IMG/VR virus record: IMGVR_UViG_3300010396_000031
Coordinates: 1-40,515 of that record
Origin: a virus
DNA length: 40,515 nt
Direction: 5' to 3' (one strand)
A program made the position numbers and the translations under genes. This document shows, in pieces, positions 37,483-40,515 of the stretch. Position 1 is the stretch's first letter, and the number at the start of each line of letters is the position of its first letter. The notes beneath the pieces were generated by a model. It did no database searches. It was not told the origin of the DNA and saw nothing but the letters and a program-made list of their open reading frames with translations.

Positions 37483-38660
37483 TGTGTTGCCTCCTTGTAT
37501 GCCTCGATGAACGCTCGCGCCTGCTCGGCGACGATGGCGTTGCCGTAGCCTCGGAGCCGCATCACGCGCGCCTCCGCCGTGTCGTCAACCTCCGGTGCGC
37601 CGCAATCGCCGCCTCGTCCCATTCTTTCGGCAGCGCCATCAACCAACGGGAGAGCGCCGGGTTTAACTGCCCGCGCCTTGCCGTCGCGGCAGGGGAGCCA
37701 GATGGCGTCGCGCCAGAATCCGTTAGCAGCGCCTGGCGACCGAGCAGCGCATTCACAGGCACCGCCTTGAGACTGCACGCGCCGTCCTTGTGATCGCGGC
37801 TCGTCGGCGTCGCCCATGACGCCGCGTCCGTCAGCGTCGCCCCCGCGTGATGCTGCGATTCTGGATTGGAGCGCGTCGCCGTCGCGTTCGCTGCGCTCGC
37901 GCCATCGGCTTTCGTCGGAGTCGGCCACGGTGACAGGCTCGCCGCCATGCCGAGCGCCATCCCGAAGCCGTTGCCGTTGATGCCCTTCGCCTTCACTTCC
38001 TCGCGGCGCGCTTCCCAATTCGAGTCCGTGTCGTTCTGCGGACCCGCGTTCGGACTCGGCCACGGCGCGAGCGTCGCCTGATCCTGCAAGTTCAGCGCGT
38101 GGCCTGCCGCGATCCGTTCGTCCGCATCCTGGCCGCCGCGCTCCGCGTTCTGCGCTGCTGGACTGCGCCACGAAGTAAACGCGCTGTCGGATGTGCGGTG
38201 CGCCGATGCTCGCAGCCGGAAAATCGACCGCCCCGACGGCGTAACCAAGCGACTCAAGCGATAGGCAAACATCGTCGAGCCATCCAGTTCGCACCGCTGC
38301 ATCAACCTGCTCGCCAAAGACTGTTGCAGGGCGGCACTCGCGGATGAGCCGGTGCCAGTGCGGCCATAGGTGGCGCTCGTCCGCGTAGCCGTCGCCTTTT
38401 CCAGCGGCGCTGAACGGCTGGCAGGGGCACGAGCCTGTCCAAACAGGTCGGTCGTCATCCCATCCGGCGAGCCGGAGCGCGTAGGACCAGACGCCGATTC
38501 CGGCGAAGAAATGGCATTGCGCGTATCCGCGCATGTCGTCGGCTCGCACGTCGGCGATGCTTCGCTCATCCACGTCTCCGGGCGCGATCAGGTCGCGGCG
38601 GATCAGCTCGCGCAACCACTCTGCGGCCTTCGGGTCGATCTCGTTGTAGTACGCTGCCAT
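37479..38660 (-). CDS. DNA (cytosine-5) methyltransferase, 393 aa
   Basis: A 393-residue C5-cytosine methyltransferase of the phage group that begins MAAYYNEIDPKAAEWLREL. Motif I FFAGIGVWSY (51-60), catalytic PCQPFS (79-84, Cys80), motif GEQV (116-119) in place of ENV, motif VIII RQRVYFVA (158-165), then a long variable target-recognition region (about 170-300) and the C-terminal FWRDAIWLPCRDGKARAVKP and RLRGYGNAIVAEQARAF. It would protect phage DNA against restriction or regulate. Third-position GC is high at the N-terminus but low in the variable region, where a second frame (37562-38569) looks better. Confidence 0.9.
   Translation of the reverse strand: MAAYYNEIDPKAAEWLRELIRRDLIAPGDVDERSIADVRADDMRGYAQCHFFAGIGVWSYALRLAGWDDDRPVWTGSCPCQPFSAAGKGDGYADERHLWPHWHRLIRECRPATVFGEQVDAAVRTGWLDDVCLSLESLGYAVGAVDFPAASIGAPHIRQRVYFVAQSSSAERGARRPGCGRTDRGRPRAELAGSGDARAVAESERGSAERHGLELGSAPRGSEGEGHQRQRLRDGARHGGEPVTVADSDESRWRERSERDGDALQSRIAASRGGDADGRGVMGDADEPRSQGRRVQSQGGACECAARSPGAANGFWRDAIWLPCRDGKARAVKPGALPLVDGAAERMGRGGDCGAPEVDDTAEARVMRLRGYGNAIVAEQARAFIEAYKEATQ
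37562..38569 (-). CDS. 335-codon ORF nested in the methyltransferase gene (+1 frame)
   Basis: Wholly inside the methyltransferase gene, on the same strand, runs an open frame of 335 codons. It has a recognisable repetitive pattern: TDLFGQARAPASRSAP, SSASAALQQSLASRLMQRC, VTPSGRSIFRLRASAHRTSD, repeated W-x-S/T-P elements (WPSPNAG, WPTPTKAD, WATPTSRDHKDG) and LNPALSRWLMALPKEWDEA. I recall phage proteins with this same sequence order, usually called hypothetical. In the variable part its third-position GC (16 of 19 in a sampled piece) exceeds that of the enzyme frame (10 of 24). Start uncertain (38569 or ATG 38458). It may be an overprinted gene, or a family of false predictions caused by the conserved enzyme. 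Confidence 0.5.
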   Translation of the reverse strand: MSEASPTCEPTTCADTRNAISSPESASGPTRSGSPDGMTTDLFGQARAPASRSAPLEKATATRTSATYGRTGTGSSASAALQQSLASRLMQRCELDGSTMFAYRLSRLVTPSGRSIFRLRASAHRTSDSAFTSWRSPAAQNAERGGQDADERIAAGHALNLQDQATLAPWPSPNAGPQNDTDSNWEARREEVKAKGINGNGFGMALGMAASLSPWPTPTKADGASAANATATRSNPESQHHAGATLTDAASWATPTSRDHKDGACSLKAVPVNALLGRQALLTDSGATPSGSPAATARRGQLNPALSRWLMALPKEWDEAAIAAHRRLTTRRRRA

Positions 38661-38996
38661 TCACGCCGCCCGCTCCTGTGGCTCGCGAAACTCGACGCCG
38701 TGCTCGACGCCGAATGCGGCGATCAGCTCCATCAGCTCGGACAACTCGCCGACCGTCATCTGCGACGTACTCGCGCCGAGCACGACGAAGCCGCCTTCCA
38801 GTCCGGGCACCACGCGCTGCCGTTTGAGTGCCGCGGTAAACATTTCCTTCCAGTCCTCCTTCGACAACCGCTGTCCGTGCCATTCCACCTGGCGCGCTAC
38901 GTCAGTCAACATTGCCCACAAGCGCGAGTTCTGATCCAGCGACCGGCGGATGCCACGGCCGCAGGTGGGGCAGCGTGCGCGCTGTGCAATCGCCAT
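38661..38996 (-). CDS. ninB: NinB-like recombination protein, 111 aa
   Basis: A 111-residue protein. CPTCGRGIRRSLDQNSRLWA at the start, then LTDVARQVEWHGQRLSKEDW, FTAALKRQRVVPGLEGGFVV and STSQMTVGELSELMELIAAF match the NinB/Orf family, which binds single-stranded DNA and acts as a recombination mediator in lambda. An extra N-terminal CxxC is unusual compared with lambda NinB. Next to ERF, YqaJ and an SSB-like protein, this completes a recombination cassette. Confidence 0.88.
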   Translation of the reverse strand: MAIAQRARCPTCGRGIRRSLDQNSRLWAMLTDVARQVEWHGQRLSKEDWKEMFTAALKRQRVVPGLEGGFVVLGASTSQMTVGELSELMELIAAFGVEHGVEFREPQERAA

Positions 38997-39238
38997 CAGA
39001 AGGGAATATCCTCGTCAGGATCGGCACCAGTAGGCCGCGCGGGCTTCGGAGCGTCGCTGCGCTCCTTCGGCTCGTAGAACGAGAGCCACGAATCCCAATC
39101 ACGCAGCGGCAGCGCGTCGAGCTGTAGACGGATGCCTTTCTCGCCCTCGAACGCGGTGCCGCACCGGAGATATTGCTTTCCTTCGCTGCCATCCTTCTTC
39201 ACATAGCGCAGTTGCGCGACAACATCCCAGCGTTTCAC
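38996..39238 (-). CDS. SSB-like protein with acidic DIPF tip, 80 aa
   Basis: An 80-residue protein with a beta-rich core (VKRWDVVAQLRYVKKDGSEG, QYLRCGTAFEGEKGIRLQLD) and a C-terminus that ends DPDEDIPF, the same kind of tip by which bacterial SSB recruits recombination and repair proteins. Core fold assignment is tentative. GTG at 39238 has GGAGG seven bases upstream and overlaps the preceding stop. It lies between YqaJ exonuclease and NinB. Confidence 0.72.
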   Translation of the reverse strand: MKRWDVVAQLRYVKKDGSEGKQYLRCGTAFEGEKGIRLQLDALPLRDWDSWLSFYEPKERSDAPKPARPTGADPDEDIPF

Positions 39239-40074
39239 TTCGACACCTCCTCGACGCGCCACGATGACGACGGCGCTTTGCGATACGGTTCCAAGTCGAT
39301 GCCCCTGAGTTCGGGCACCTTCGCGTAATCGACCGCACCCTTGCGCTCGATCCGCTGCACGCGCAGCCCGGCCCCGGTTTCGCAGTCACCGCTGGTGATC
39401 CCGACCAGTTCATCGCGGGCCGCGTCCAACTCCTGCGCCGCACGCTCGGCGCGCAGCTTGGCGCTCCTGTAGGCTTGGGCGGCGACGCGCCATGCCTCGT
39501 CGTCGCGCTCGGGCGGCTTGCCGGCCAGCACGTCCTGCCAGAGCATGTCCCAGGCGTTACGCAGTTCCGTCTGCTTCGCCTCGTCCGGCTCGATCCACAG
39601 GTGCAGCGCCGCGCCGGGCGTCCATACGACGTACAGCGCGCGCTCGCAGCCCGTGACCATCAGTTGATGCTGTACCTGCCAAGCGTAGCCGCCGGCCGAG
39701 TGATAGCGCGCGATCTGCTCCCATATCGGCGACTCCTGCCCGCGATAGGGCGCCTTGCATTCGGTCAGCACCTTCTCGTCGAACGTCAGGCCGTCGAGCG
39801 ACGCGCCGTAGGGGCCGTCCTCGACGCAGACCGGCGTCAGCATTTCGCCGAGCGTCTTGGCCGCATAGGCGCGGGCGTCGGCTTCGTGCGCGTGGCCGTA
39901 GGCCGTGGCGGCATTGCCGGCGAACGTCTTGCCGTCGCGGTAGAAGGCGACCACGTCGCGCGGCGATTGGTGCGTCGATGCGCGCATGACGGCCGGCGAG
40001 TACGACGCCTGCCGGCGCGTGCGTCGCCACGCCATCCACGCATCGGTGTTCTGTTCGTGCTCGACGACGTTCAT
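39235..40074 (-). CDS. YqaJ-type phage exonuclease, 279 aa
   Basis: A 279-residue PD-(D/E)xK exonuclease of the YqaJ/lambda Exo superfamily: GHAHEADA with E64, ASLDGL with D94, LTECKAP with E105-x-K107, and YAWQVQHQLMV at 130-140. It would make 3' tails for the ERF annealing protein encoded just upstream. ATG at 40074 overlaps the ERF stop by four bases (ATGA). The residues after about 190 form a helical extension (YRSAKLRAERAAQELDAARD). Confidence 0.92.
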   Translation of the reverse strand: MNVVEHEQNTDAWMAWRRTRRQASYSPAVMRASTHQSPRDVVAFYRDGKTFAGNAATAYGHAHEADARAYAAKTLGEMLTPVCVEDGPYGASLDGLTFDEKVLTECKAPYRGQESPIWEQIARYHSAGGYAWQVQHQLMVTGCERALYVVWTPGAALHLWIEPDEAKQTELRNAWDMLWQDVLAGKPPERDDEAWRVAAQAYRSAKLRAERAAQELDAARDELVGITSGDCETGAGLRVQRIERKGAVDYAKVPELRGIDLEPYRKAPSSSWRVEEVSK

Positions 40075-40515
40075 GCTGGCTCCGCAGCTTCGTTCTTGGT
40101 CGCCGCGATCTTGATGCTCGCGAGCTCGGCCTTCTTCGCCTTCCGCAGATGCGCTTGCAGCTTGGGCCGCAGCCCTTCCATCGCCGCCTGCACGGCTGCC
40201 ATGCCTTCGGTCGCTTCCTCGGCGAGAAGCATCAGCGCGTCCGAGACCTCCTGATCGGTGATCGGCGGCTCGGCCGGAACGGCCGGGCGTAGGGGGGGCG
40301 CCGCTGCGCTCGCTGCGTTGCCGTCGTCGTCCTCGGGTGCGATCCCGACTGCCGCGCAGAGCCCGTAGCGGCGTGCGTAGGTCAGTGCGGACCCGTAGCC
40401 TTGCGCGTCCGCCTTGCTGACCGGCAGCGTCATGCGCCCCTCGATCCATTCGCCGGACGAGTGCAGGAGCCGCGTGTCGAGTACGATTTCGTCACGCTCG
40501 CTCGGGTCGGTCATC
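40071..40515 (-). CDS. erf: ERF-family annealing protein (C-terminal part, begins at 302)
   Basis: Continuation of the gene that starts at 302. It contains the conserved ERF part GSALTYARRYGLCAAVGIAP with the acidic EDDDGN and a Lys/Ala helical tail. On the linear map the frame runs off the window at 40515, and the last 123 bases duplicate 1-123. Joined, it is 207 residues with no interruption. Confidence 0.93.
   Translation of the reverse strand, partial: MTDPSERDEIVLDTRLLHSSGEWIEGRMTLPVSKADAQGYGSALTYARRYGLCAAVGIAPEDDDGNAASAAAPPLRPAVPAEPPITDQEVSDALMLLAEEATEGMAAVQAAMEGLRPKLQAHLRKAKKAELASIKIAATKNEAAEPA
40393..40515. repeat. Terminal direct repeat, right copy
   Basis: Identical to 1-123. It should be counted once when the genome is closed into a circle. 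Confidence 0.95.

Noticed and set aside
1-40515. CRISPR arrays, insertion sequences, rRNA genes
   Set aside because: No spaced repeat array, transposase, inverted-repeat-flanked element or rRNA-like sequence was seen on either strand.

Overview
The window is best read as one complete temperate phage genome, seen as a linearised circle. The first 123 bases (1-123) recur exactly as the last 123 (40393-40515), and a recombinase gene reads straight across that joint, so the unit length would be 40,392 bp. Base composition is high GC with strongly GC-rich third codon positions. Together with the tRNA-Ser half-gene next to the integrase, this points to a high-GC proteobacterial host. Burkholderiales or a relative is a guess I cannot test here. 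The virion genes (P22-type portal, SU10-type capsid, gp4/gp10-like tail proteins, no tape measure, no contractile or long-tail genes) indicate a short-tailed (podovirus) particle.

The layout is strikingly lambda-like. An immunity region (about 3.2-4.5 kb) holds a leftward repressor and rightward Cro-like and CII-like genes, flanked by two strong sigma70-like promoters: leftward at 3234-3262 and rightward at 3911-3939. The leftward promoter starts a long chain of mostly overlapping minus-strand genes. These are a repeat-bearing DUF7666-like protein, many tiny accessory genes and a J-domain protein. Across the joint follow an ERF annealing protein, a YqaJ exonuclease, an SSB-like protein, NinB, a cytosine methyltransferase with a long second ORF inside it, small zinc proteins, an excisionase and a tyrosine integrase. 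The chain ends at a partial tRNA-Ser that is the likely attP, with a parS-like palindrome beside it.

The rightward promoter starts the early-right genes: cro, cII, small membrane or zinc proteins, a VRR-NUC nuclease, a replication protein and a possible Q-like late regulator. Immediately after that regulator lie a third TTGACA promoter (7689-7716) and, about 40 nt later, an intrinsic terminator (7757-7781), which is the lambda pR'-tR' arrangement. Everything from 7.8 to 34.7 kb would then be the late region: terminase, portal, an unusual 6-kb block of fibre or spike-like genes inserted between portal and scaffold, scaffold, major capsid, head-tail and tail proteins, low-complexity and large virion (probably ejected) proteins, a lysis cassette (holin candidates, GH24 lysozyme, nested Rz/Rz1) and a few small genes before attP.

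The most notable signals are these: the cytosine methyltransferase gene with a 335-codon ORF nested in its +1 frame, each frame in turn having the better third-position GC; a parS-like site beside attP; a minus-strand gene with its own promoter in the middle of the late region; three consecutive fibre-block genes sharing one N-terminal anchor sequence; and a set of tiny early genes built from exchanged DNA patches.
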